A stretch of DNA of 64,000 nucleotides, from contig CP102272.1 of assembly GCA_025149125.1 (NCBI GenBank), positions 1,240,001-1,304,000 on the forward strand, given 5' to 3'. Below are positions 8,511 through 18,400 of this stretch, in pieces (within the stretch, counting starts at the first letter, position 1; each line of letters opens with the position of its first letter). The stretch comes from [Clostridium] asparagiforme DSM 15981. Lineage in GTDB: Bacteria > Bacillota > Clostridia > Lachnospirales > Lachnospiraceae. A program made the position numbers and the translations under genes. Under the pieces are notes generated by a model. The model was given only the letters and a program-made list of their open reading frames with translations. It had not been told where the DNA came from and made no database searches.

Positions 8511-11500
8511 ATGGCGGAAACAAAAAAGCCTACCAATCGGGAGCGCCTGCAAGAGATCACGGCGGGCATCGAACAGGGCATCAAGGAGCTGTTCGAGAGC
8601 GGGCGCTACGCGGCGTATCTGCGCACCATGTCCCGCTTTCACCGCTACTCGGTGAACAATCAGATGCTCATCCACATGCAGAAACCGGACGCCACTCTGG
8701 TGGCCGGTTTCAACAAGTGGCGCAGCCAGTTTGAACGCCACGTCAAGAAGGGCGAGAAGGGCATCCAAATCATCGCCCCGACGCCCTTCAAGAAACGGGT
8801 CGAGGAACAGAAGCTCGACCCGGACACCAAGCTGCCGGTGCTGGACAGGAACGGCAAGGTGGTTATGGAGGAAAAAGAGGTCGAGATTCCCATGTTCCGG
8901 CCCGTGTCGGTGTTTGATGTAAGCCAGACCGAGGGCAAGCCCCTCCCGCAGCTCGCCGCCGATCTCCACGGCGACGTGAAGCAGTACGAGGTATTCATGG
9001 AGGCCCTGCGCCGTTCCTCCCCGGTGCCGATGGAGATCAGGCCCATCCAGGAGGATATGGACGGGTATTTCAGCTTCGACGAACAGCGCATCGCCATCCG
9101 GGAGGGCATGAGCGAGGTGCAGACCGTTTCCGCCGCCGTCCATGAGATCGCCCATGCCAAGCTCCACAACTATAAGCAGGAGCGCCAGGAGGCGGCAAAG
9201 GGCGACGATACCAAAAATCCGCCCGCAGAAAAAGACGAAGAAGAATATGAGGAGATAGAGCTGTTCGGCAAACCGGGCCTGTTCTCTAATGGGCGGGTTT
9301 CCCACAATGAACTTCCTGACGGGCTGTTCTGCTATGATTTGCGTGGCTCAGATGATGACTACGGCGATCCTGTTACGGTAGAGGAGCGAGTGGCGGTCAA
9401 TCACGCAGGCTCCGTAATCCTTGCGGCACCGCTGGAATTGCCGGAAGAAGGTTTCCTGCGGCTGACCGAGGAAAACGGACTGGACTTTACCGGCGAGGAT
9501 ATGACCCTCTCACAGTTTTTGCAGGCACAGAAAAAAGACAGGAGCACCGAGGAAGTGGAGGCGGAAAGCGTCTCCTATGCCGTCTGCCAGTATTACGGCA
9601 TCCAGACCGGCGAGAACAGCTTCGGCTACATCGCCGGATGGAGCAAGGGGAAGGAGCTGCCGGAGCTGCGGGCCTCCTTAGAAACCATCACCAAGACAGC
9701 CTCCGGCCTCATCACCGACATCGACAAGCATTTCCGCGACATCTGCAAGGAGCGGGGCATCGACCTGACGGCCCCGGAGCAGGCCGCGCCTGAGCGGGCC
9801 GCGCCCGTGGAGGACACCCCGGAGCGGTTTGCCGCAGACCTCTACGACTACATGACCGGCCTGCATGACGCGGGCCTCATCGACCAGCCCTTCACCCTCG
9901 ACCCCAGGGACAAGGCGGTGCCGGACATCGCGGACGAGTACCACCGGGGCCTGTTCTCCGACACCCGCGACTGGCTGGAAAACGCCTCCAAGCTGACCGG
10001 CGCGCCCTCGGCGGCGGATTTGCTGGAGCGGCTTTCTAAGCTGGAACAGGCGCGGGACGCGGCGCTCATCTTCAAGATGCACGCCAATCCCCGCTCCACC
10101 GGCAAGGCGGACACCTTCTTTGTTCAAGCATATGAGAAGGCCGACCTCGGCCTCATCCCCCGCGAGGTGGTGTATATCGGCCCCACCGATGAGTGCCGGG
10201 GGCTGCTGCACCGCATGGAGGACGGAAGCGCCAAGCTGGGCGACCTGCGGGACTTAGACCGGGTGCGGGCGGGACAGCCGCCCCGACAGGATGGATTCCT
10301 GGTGGGCGGCAAGGCCACCGGGCCGATGACCGAACAGGACGCCCTCCTGCTCATGGCAAACCTGGATAAGCGCCTGTTCGGGATGGTGACAATGGAGACG
10401 CTGGAGGCGGCGGAGAAAGCGGGCTGCCGCTTCACGGACGGCGCTCTGTCCCCGCTCCCGGAGCCGGAGGCCGTCTATGCGCTGGACGATGCCATGTATC
10501 TGCATATCCAAGAGAGCGGAGACGGCTTCGACTACACCCTCTATGCCAAGGACACCCTGCAAATGCTGGACGGCGGGCAGTTCGACGCCCCCGGCCTCTC
10601 CCTGGACGACGCCTGCGAGGAAATCTTCGTTTTGCACGACCTGACCCCGGAGGTGATAGAGCGCCTGCCCGCCGCCGTCATGGACGTGATCGACCCGCCG
10701 CCCAAGCTGCCCGGTGCCGAGCCGCCCCAAGGCCCGCCCTATGATGTGACGGCCTACACAGACCGCCAGTGGAAGGAGATCACGGCGGGCTGGAAATCCG
10801 GCGTGGACACCGCAAAATATGCAAACCCCGCCTTTGACGCCATGCAGATGAACCGCATTCGCGTGGGGCTGGAAAAGGACTTGCCCGCCTCCCTCTACAA
10901 CAAACCGAACCTCTCATGGGAGCAGATGGACATTGTGATGAAGCTCATGGAGCAGGGCCATGACGTGATGGAGCTGAATGTGGGCGGCAGGCCGGTGGAC
11001 TTCACCGACCCGGCCCTCTCCCTGTCCGACATGAAGGGGCTGCTGCGGCAGATGGAGTACGACGCCATTCCGAAGATGCTCTACACCCCGGAACAGTGGG
11101 CGGAGATCCGCCGGGGTATGGAGGCGGGGCTGGATGTGAAGCAATACGCCGACCCGAAGCTGGCCCCGGAGGATATGGCGAAGCAGCGGGACGCGCTGGA
11201 GCGCGGCCTTGTCACCCTCTCCGGGGGGCAGGCCAACGACCCGACCCAGCCGGGGTACGAACAGTGGAGCGAACCGGCCTCTCCCGAAAACGCCCCGGAG
11301 CACCCCGGCGTCCCCTCCGACGACGTTTCCGCCTACCTCCCGGAGCTGACGCTGGACGAGTACCCCATGCCCGACCCGGCGCTGACCGTGGACGATCTGG
11401 AGAAGTGCGGCTACCGGGACGGCGATATGCTCCCCCTGTCCAAAGACCGGGCGCTGGAGCTGTTCGAGCAAGACCTGACGATCTACACGGTGGCGGAGGA

Positions 11501-12248
11501 CGGCGAGGCGGCTATGGCCTTTGACCGGGAGGACATCGAGGCGCACGGCGGCCTGCTGGCCGTACCCCGCGAGGAATGGGAGGACGCCCCGGACTTTTCC
11601 GCCGCTGTGGAGGACAGGCTGAAGCACCAGGAGCAGCGAGAGGCGGCGTTCCTGCAATCCCCCAAGGACACCTTTGCCGTCTATCAGCCCAAGGAGGGCG
11701 GCGAGCTTCAGGGCCTCCGGGAGCGGTCGTTGAGCGAACTGGAAGCCCATGGCCGCAAGGTGGAGCGTGAGAATTACGACCTTGTTTACACCAGCCGCTT
11801 CCCCAAATACAGCGGCTTGAGGGACAGGCTGGAAGGGATTTTCAGCAACGGCCTCCCGGCTGACTGCCAGCGCCCCGACCTCGCCACCGGCGACATCATT
11901 GTCATCAAGCAGAGCGGCGTGGTATCGTGTCATTACTGCGACAGCCTCGACTTCGTGGAGCTGCCCGGTTTCTTTCCTGCGGACAATCCGCTGAAAAACG
12001 CGGAGATGGCCGTGGAGGACGACTACGGCATGATCGACGGCATCATCAACAACGGCCCGAAACAGCCCACCGTCGCGGAGCTGGAGGCCAAGGTGAAGGA
12101 GGGACAGCAGATTTCTCTCACCGACCTCGCAAGCGCCGTCCAGCGGGAGCGGCAGAAGCAGTCCGTGGTGGAGCGGCTGAAACAGCAGCCGCCCCAGCGG
12201 GACAAGAAAAAGGAAGCGCCGAAAAGGAGCGCGGAAAGGGAGCTTTGA
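8511..12248 (+). CDS. ArdC-like / zincin (HEIAH) / LPD28 / YodL / DUF4316 multidomain protein
   Basis: A 1245-residue protein. Residues about 5-110 resemble the ArdC N-terminal ssDNA-binding domain (SRFHRYSVNNQMLIHMQKPD). A zincin-type peptidase segment follows with HEIAH at 211-215 and a likely third ligand Glu352 in EEVEAESVSYAV. Between these halves an LPD28-like domain (about 247-335, LFGKPGLFSNGRV and YDLRGSDDDYGDPVTVEER) is inserted. The middle holds two related helical repeats (QWKEITAGWKSGVDTAKYA, QWAEIRRGMEAGLDVKQYA). A YodL domain (about 1053-1157) and a DUF4316 tail (about 1165-1235) end the protein. It is probably an anti-restriction or establishment factor delivered with, or expressed early on, transferred DNA. 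ATG 8511 is chosen over GTG 8502 because GAAAGGAG is correctly spaced only for the ATG. Confidence 0.85.
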   Translation: MAETKKPTNRERLQEITAGIEQGIKELFESGRYAAYLRTMSRFHRYSVNNQMLIHMQKPDATLVAGFNKWRSQFERHVKKGEKGIQIIAPTPFKKRVEEQKLDPDTKLPVLDRNGKVVMEEKEVEIPMFRPVSVFDVSQTEGKPLPQLAADLHGDVKQYEVFMEALRRSSPVPMEIRPIQEDMDGYFSFDEQRIAIREGMSEVQTVSAAVHEIAHAKLHNYKQERQEAAKGDDTKNPPAEKDEEEYEEIELFGKPGLFSNGRVSHNELPDGLFCYDLRGSDDDYGDPVTVEERVAVNHAGSVILAAPLELPEEGFLRLTEENGLDFTGEDMTLSQFLQAQKKDRSTEEVEAESVSYAVCQYYGIQTGENSFGYIAGWSKGKELPELRASLETITKTASGLITDIDKHFRDICKERGIDLTAPEQAAPERAAPVEDTPERFAADLYDYMTGLHDAGLIDQPFTLDPRDKAVPDIADEYHRGLFSDTRDWLENASKLTGAPSAADLLERLSKLEQARDAALIFKMHANPRSTGKADTFFVQAYEKADLGLIPREVVYIGPTDECRGLLHRMEDGSAKLGDLRDLDRVRAGQPPRQDGFLVGGKATGPMTEQDALLLMANLDKRLFGMVTMETLEAAEKAGCRFTDGALSPLPEPEAVYALDDAMYLHIQESGDGFDYTLYAKDTLQMLDGGQFDAPGLSLDDACEEIFVLHDLTPEVIERLPAAVMDVIDPPPKLPGAEPPQGPPYDVTAYTDRQWKEITAGWKSGVDTAKYANPAFDAMQMNRIRVGLEKDLPASLYNKPNLSWEQMDIVMKLMEQGHDVMELNVGGRPVDFTDPALSLSDMKGLLRQMEYDAIPKMLYTPEQWAEIRRGMEAGLDVKQYADPKLAPEDMAKQRDALERGLVTLSGGQANDPTQPGYEQWSEPASPENAPEHPGVPSDDVSAYLPELTLDEYPMPDPALTVDDLEKCGYRDGDMLPLSKDRALELFEQDLTIYTVAEDGEAAMAFDREDIEAHGGLLAVPREEWEDAPDFSAAVEDRLKHQEQREAAFLQSPKDTFAVYQPKEGGELQGLRERSLSELEAHGRKVERENYDLVYTSRFPKYSGLRDRLEGIFSNGLPADCQRPDLATGDIIVIKQSGVVSCHYCDSLDFVELPGFFPADNPLKNAEMAVEDDYGMIDGIINNGPKQPTVAELEAKVKEGQQISLTDLASAVQRERQKQSVVERLKQQPPQRDKKKEAPKRSAEREL

Positions 12249-12250
12249 TT

Positions 12251-12490
12251 ATGGAGAACTTTACCTTTGAAGAAATGAACCTGATGTGCATTTACAACAG
12301 CGCCGGGACGCGGGAGGGCCTGATCGCCGCCCTCACCGAGATGCGCGGCTACCTGGGCGCGGACGAGGCGGAGCTTTTGGCGCTGACCGACAGCGCCCTC
12401 CAAAAGCTCGACGCCCTGACCGACGCCGACTACGCCGCCCTCGACCTGTTCCCGGACTTTGACAGGGAGGACGCTGCCTATGCCGAGTAA
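12251..12490 (+). CDS. TTRAP family (putative transposon-transfer assisting) protein
   Basis: A 79-residue acidic helical protein beginning MENFTFEEMNLMCIYN and containing REGLIAALTEMRGYL and DYAALDLFPDFD. This is the recognisable pattern of the small transposon-transfer-assisting proteins of CTn-type elements. It starts two bases after the preceding stop and overlaps the next start by 11 bases. The function is unproven. It is probably translated together with its large neighbours. Confidence 0.85.
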   Translation: MENFTFEEMNLMCIYNSAGTREGLIAALTEMRGYLGADEAELLALTDSALQKLDALTDADYAALDLFPDFDREDAAYAE

Positions 12491-15400
12491 AGCCCAGCTC
12501 TACGCACAGATGGCCGACCACGCGGCGACGCAGATCACCGGCAGCTACCAGGAGTGGACGGCCTTTCTTACCACCGCCGCCCGCCTCTACAAGTACCCCT
12601 ACGACGAGCAGTTGATGATTTTCGCCCAGCGCCCGGACGCCACCGCCTGCGCGGAGTACGACCTGTGGAATGAGAAAATGCGCCGGTACGTCCGGCGCGG
12701 CTCCAGAGGCATCGCCCTCATCGACACCACCGGGGGCCAGCCGAGGCTTCGGTATGTGTTCGACATCTCCGACACGGGCGGCGGGGAGAACTCCCGCCGC
12801 CCCTTCCTCTGGCAGTACCGCCCGGAGGAACACCGGGACACCGTGACGGCGGCGCTGGAAAATCACTTCGACGTTACCGGCGAGAACGGCCTCCCCGACC
12901 AGTTGGAGCGCATCGCCGCCCAGCTTGCGCAGGAGTATTGGGACGACCACCAGCGGGACATCCTCGCCATCGTTGACGGCAGCTTTTTGGAGGGCTATGA
13001 TGAACTCAACGTGGGAGTGCAGTTCCGCAACGCCGCCACCGTCAGCATCTCCTACGCACTCATGTCCCGCTGCGGGCTTGACCCGGACGACTACTATGAA
13101 CACGAGGATTTTTTCAGCGTCTTTGACTTCAACACCTCCGCCGCCGTCGCCGCGCTGGGCACGGCGGTGAGCGAGAGCAATCAGACGGTGCTGCGGCAGA
13201 TCGGGATCGCCATTCAAAATTATGAGCGCGCGAAAAGCGCGGAAAGGAGCGCCACACATGGAGAACAACCTGACCTACACCAAGAGCGGGGACTACCTCA
13301 TCCCCGACCTGACGCTGGGCGAGACGCCGGAGGCCAAGCCCCTGGGCAAGTACGGGAGGATGCGCCGGGAGTATCTGAAGGAGCATCGCCCGGTACTGTG
13401 GAACACCCTGCTCCTGAGCGGGAAGCTGTTCCCGCACCTGCGGGAGATCGACGAGACGGCCAGCAGCCGTCTGGAGCGGATGATGCCGGAGCTGAAGAAG
13501 TCGGCGGGCGTGACGGAGGAACTCAAGGCCAGCGACCCCATGAAGTGGGTGGGCCTGATGAACACCCTCAAGGCTCAGGCGGAGGAAATCCTGCTCTCGG
13601 AGCTGATTTACAACTGACGCCCCAAGAGCCGGAGGAAACGCCTGCGGCGCAACTGTCCCTGTTCCCCTCGGAGCGGGAGCAAATACAGTCCATCCAGGAA
13701 GGGTCGAGCGTGAAAACGCCCGACCCTTCTTCCGTCTCCAAGGAGGACATCGACGCGGAGCTGCGGCGCGGCACCGGCACGGCGGACGGCAAGCTGCGCG
13801 TACACGCTTTTTACCAGCAGGAGCGCGACGCAAAAGAGGCCGTCGCTTTTCTAAAACATGAGTACGGCTATTATAGGCACAGCCACACCTTTGTGGATGG
13901 TGGGCAAGGCTTCGTGGAATATACCTCCGACAAAGGTATGATTCTCCGCCGCTATGAGCCGGAACAGGAAATCAAGCTCACATGGAACGCCATAGACAAG
14001 CGCCTGCGGGAGCTTGTCACAGCCCGCCGGTATCTGACCACCGAGGAACTGGCCTCTCTCATTACCCAGGCTGACATTGACGCCCTTTTGGTACAGGATT
14101 GGAATGTGCCTGGGCGAAAACAGCAAATTCTAAAGTGGTTTCAGCAGGGCCTTACGGACGAGCAGTTAGAGGGAGCACTTCGCTCCGTCTACAATCTCTC
14201 CCCGGACATCGTTCCGCCGAGAACAGGGGGCCTCGTTGATTTAGCCGATGGCGCTTCCGGCTATGCCTATTATGTCGCCGCCGGTGTGCGGATCGAAAAC
14301 CGGCAGAACGGCGGCTGGCGGGAAGTGGGCTATGGGGAAATGGCACAACATATTCGGGCGCTCATTGACACGGGCCAGTACCTGACCCCGGAGGAACAGG
14401 CCGCTCTGGTGGAGCAGCCCGCACCCGTGCCGGAGGCCCCCGCGCCCGCCGCGCCCCGGCAAGCCGCGCCGCCCGACCCGCAAGCTGCCATCGACAACGC
14501 CCTGCGGGAGTGGAACGGCGACCCGGACAGCAGGCGGCGCGTCGCCGCCCACATGGAAACCCATGCCCGCGACAAGGAGACGGCGGCTTTCCTCCGGGCC
14601 GAGTACGGCGACGACCTGCCCGCTTTCCCCGTCACCGGCGAGGGCATGGCTCAGGATATGCCGTGGCCGAAGGTGCAGCGCCGCCTCGCCCAGCTCATCC
14701 AGCAGGGCGCGTTCCTACCCTCTGTTGACCATGAAGCGGAGCCGCCGCAGTCCCATGTTCTCGAACCGTATGTACGATATAAGCCGGTAGTGATTGCCGC
14801 CGTTTCAGAGGACACGGCCTACCGTAACGCCTGCGGCCATTTTGATCGTGAAGATGCCGGGATAGAGTGTAACGCCGCTGTGCGCCGTGCGGTGCTTAAC
14901 GCTGGCGACATGGAGCTTATCCGCCTGTTCTCGGATATGCCGGAGTTTCGCCGCCGACTGCATCAAGAAGTTTTTGATGAAACTTATCCGCAGCTACATG
15001 AGCTTCTGCGTCCGCTCTCGCAGGAGGATATAGACGAGGCTCTGCGCTCATGGAATGGGGATATGGACAGCAAGCGGGCAGTTGTCCGCTATATGGCAGA
15101 CCGGGGCCGCGATAAAGAAACGGCCGAATGGCTCTCCCATGAATACGGTGGCGGCGATAACAAAAGCCTCTTTATCATTCGGGCCGGTAGCCCCGAAGCG
15201 ATGGAGCTGCCGTGGCCGAAGGTGCAGCACCGCCTCGCCCAGCTCATCCAGCAGGGCGCGTTTCTGACCGGCGAGGAACAGGAGGCCCCGGAGCCGGAGC
15301 GCCCTTTGGGGCCGTCCCCCACTGTCCGGGAGATTTTCGAGCATTACCTTCCCATTGTTAAAGAATTGGTTTTGTCGGATGTGCCGTATCAAAACGCCTG

Positions 15401-18400
15401 CAAGAACTCCGACCGTCAGAACGCCTATCTGGAGGGCGGGGAGGCCGTCAAACGGGCCGTTTCCTCCATAGGGGACGCCAATTTCCTCCGGCTGTACTAC
15501 GATCTGACCGGCTTTCACAACAACCTGCACCAACGGGTGCTGGACGAAACCTACCCCATGCTGGCCCAGGCCCCCGGCATCGCCCAGCAGGGACGGCCCG
15601 CCGACGCGCCCGCCCAGGAGAGTGATGCCGCCGCATACCGGCTGTTGAGCCGTCTGCGCTCCGACTGCGACTATTTTTTAGGGGAAGGACAAGGAGCGGA
15701 AAAGCATCTGTGGGCGGGCAGCGTGAAAGCGCAGATCGCCAAGATGCGGGAGCTGTACGATTCCCTCCCCGAAAAACCCGAATGGCTGACGGTGGAGGCC
15801 ATCGACGCATACGAAAGACGGATGACGGGTTTGGAGCAGGCCCCGCCCGCCCCGGCGCGCGACCCCGACGCGCCGCCCTACAAGGTGGGCGACACCGTGT
15901 ATCTGGACGACACGGCCTTTGAGATTACCGCCTTGCGGGACAGCGAGGTGCAGCTTCTTGACCCGTCGCTGTCCTATCCCATCTTCCGGGCCGAGAGCCG
16001 GGAGAGCTTCGAGCGCATGTTGTGGCGGGACGACCGCAACCGCCCCGTCACGGATTTTCTGGCGGCGAGCATGGAGGGCGTCAACGACGACCTGCGGGAC
16101 GTGCTGGTGAACGGCCTCTTGACCCAGCCGGACAAAGAGGCCATCGTCAATCTGTTCCGCAAGGGCGCGGGAAACAGCGCCGTGGCCTCCTATCTGGCGT
16201 TGTCCCTCGCGGGGCGGACCGAGACGATGGAGCTGGAAACCGGCGACACGGTGGACTACTTCACCTCCACTTTTGGCATCGAGGCGGAGATTCAAGACAA
16301 GTTCCGCTCCAAGCTCTCCGCCTCCTGGCGGGACACCGCGCCCATCCTGCGCGCCCTGTGCCGGGAATGGGAGCACAGCCGCTATCGGGTGGAGGAAACC
16401 TCGGACGCCTTCGAGGAACCCTTCATCCTCCGTGACACCATGACGGGCGAGTATTACGACATTGACGATGTTTACCAGACCTTTGAGACGGAGGAAGAAG
16501 TACGGGCGCTGGCGGCGCAGCTCAACACCGGCGCGGCCCCGGAACCGCCCGCCCCGCTGGAGGGGATTCCCGCCTATCAGGTGGGCGACGAGGTGGCGCT
16601 TCCTTACGGAGACAGAGAATTGACCGGCACGGTGGGCTATGTGGGGGAAAACGACGTGCGCATCGACACCGGCCCCTACTCCTGGAGCCATGAGAGCGTC
16701 AACCGGGAGCAGTTCGAGGACGGCTTGCGGCAGGACGGGCGCAACGCGGCGCTGTTCACCCCGGAGGACGAGGCACCGGCCACCGAGAATTTCCGTATCA
16801 CTGACGACGCCCTGGGCGTGGGGAACGCCAGGGAAAAGTACCGCCGCAACGTGGAGGCCATCCGCACCTTGAAACAGATCGAGGACGCGGGCCGCACCGC
16901 CACCGCAGCCGAGCAGGAAACCCTCTCCCGGTATGTCGGCTGGGGCGGCCTCCCGGATGCTTTTGACCAGGACAAGGAGGCGTGGGCCGCCGAATATGCG
17001 GAGCTGAAGGACTTGCTGACCCCGGAGGAATACGCCTCCGCGCGGGCATCCACCCTCAACGCCCACTATACCAGTCCCACCGTCGCCAGGGCCATCTACG
17101 AGGTCGTGGGAAACCTGGGCTTCCATAGCGGCAACATCTTAGAGCCGTCCTGCGGCGTGGGCAACTTCTTCGGGCTTCTCCCGGAGGGCATGGCGGCGAG
17201 CAAGCTCTACGGCGTGGAGCTGGACAGCATCAGCGGGCGCATCGCGGGGCAGCTCTACCCCAAGGCCAGCATCGCCGTGCGGGGCTTTGAAAAAACCAAC
17301 TTCCCGGACGGCTTCTTCGACGTGGCCATCGGCAACGTCCCCTTCGGCGGCTACAAGGTGGTGGACAGCCGGTACGATAAGCACAACTTCTTCATTCACG
17401 ACTACTTTCTGGCAAAGGCCATCGACAAGGTGCGACCGGGCGGCGTCCTCGCCTTCATCACGTCAAACGGCGTCAGCGGCGGTACGATGGACAAGAAAGA
17501 CCGCCGCGCGCGGGAGTATCTGGCGGAACGCTGCGACCTTTTGGGCGCGATCCGCCTCCCGAACAACGCTTTCGCCGCCAACGCCGGGACGGACATGACC
17601 ACCGACATCCTGTTCCTGCAAAAGCTGGACGCGCCCCGGCAGCTCGGCGCACAGCCGCCCCTGTGGGTGCAGACCGACACGCTTCTGGAGCAAGACCACA
17701 CCAACGGCCAGGGCGAGACGCGCCATAACTTCGTCACCGTCAACCGCTATTTCCAGCAGCACCCGGAGATGGTGCTGGGGGAGCTGAAAATCGTGTCCGG
17801 CCCCTTCGGGCCGCAGCTTACCTGTCAGCCCCTGCCCGACGCCGACCTCGCCCAGCAGCTTTCCCAGGCGGTGGGCCATATCCACGGCCAGATCACCGAG
17901 GCCGAGCTGCCCGACTTGGGCGAGGGGGAGGAAATCGACAGCTCCATCCCCGCCGACCCGAATGTGAAGAACTACTCCTATACCGTCGTGGACGGCGAGG
18001 TGTACTACCGGGAGAACTCCCGCATGGTACGCCCGGAGCTGAACGCCACCGCTAAGGCGCGGGTGAAGGGCATGGTGGAGCTGCGGGACTGTATGCGGGA
18101 ACTCATAGACCTCCAGATGGACGAGTGCCCCGACGAGGCCATCATCCGGCAGCAGGCCAAGCTGGAGGTGCTGTATGACGCTTTCACTTCCCGGTACGGC
18201 CTTCTCAACGACAGGGGCAACGCCCTGGCTTTCGCGGACGATTCTTCCTACTATCTGCTCTGCTCCCTGGAGGTGCTGGACGAGGACGGCAGGCTGGAAC
18301 GCAAGGCCGACATGTTTTCCAAGCGCACCATCAAGAAGCACGAGGCCGTCACCAGCGTGGACACCGCTTCCGAGGCCCTTGCCGTCTCCATCGCGGAGAA

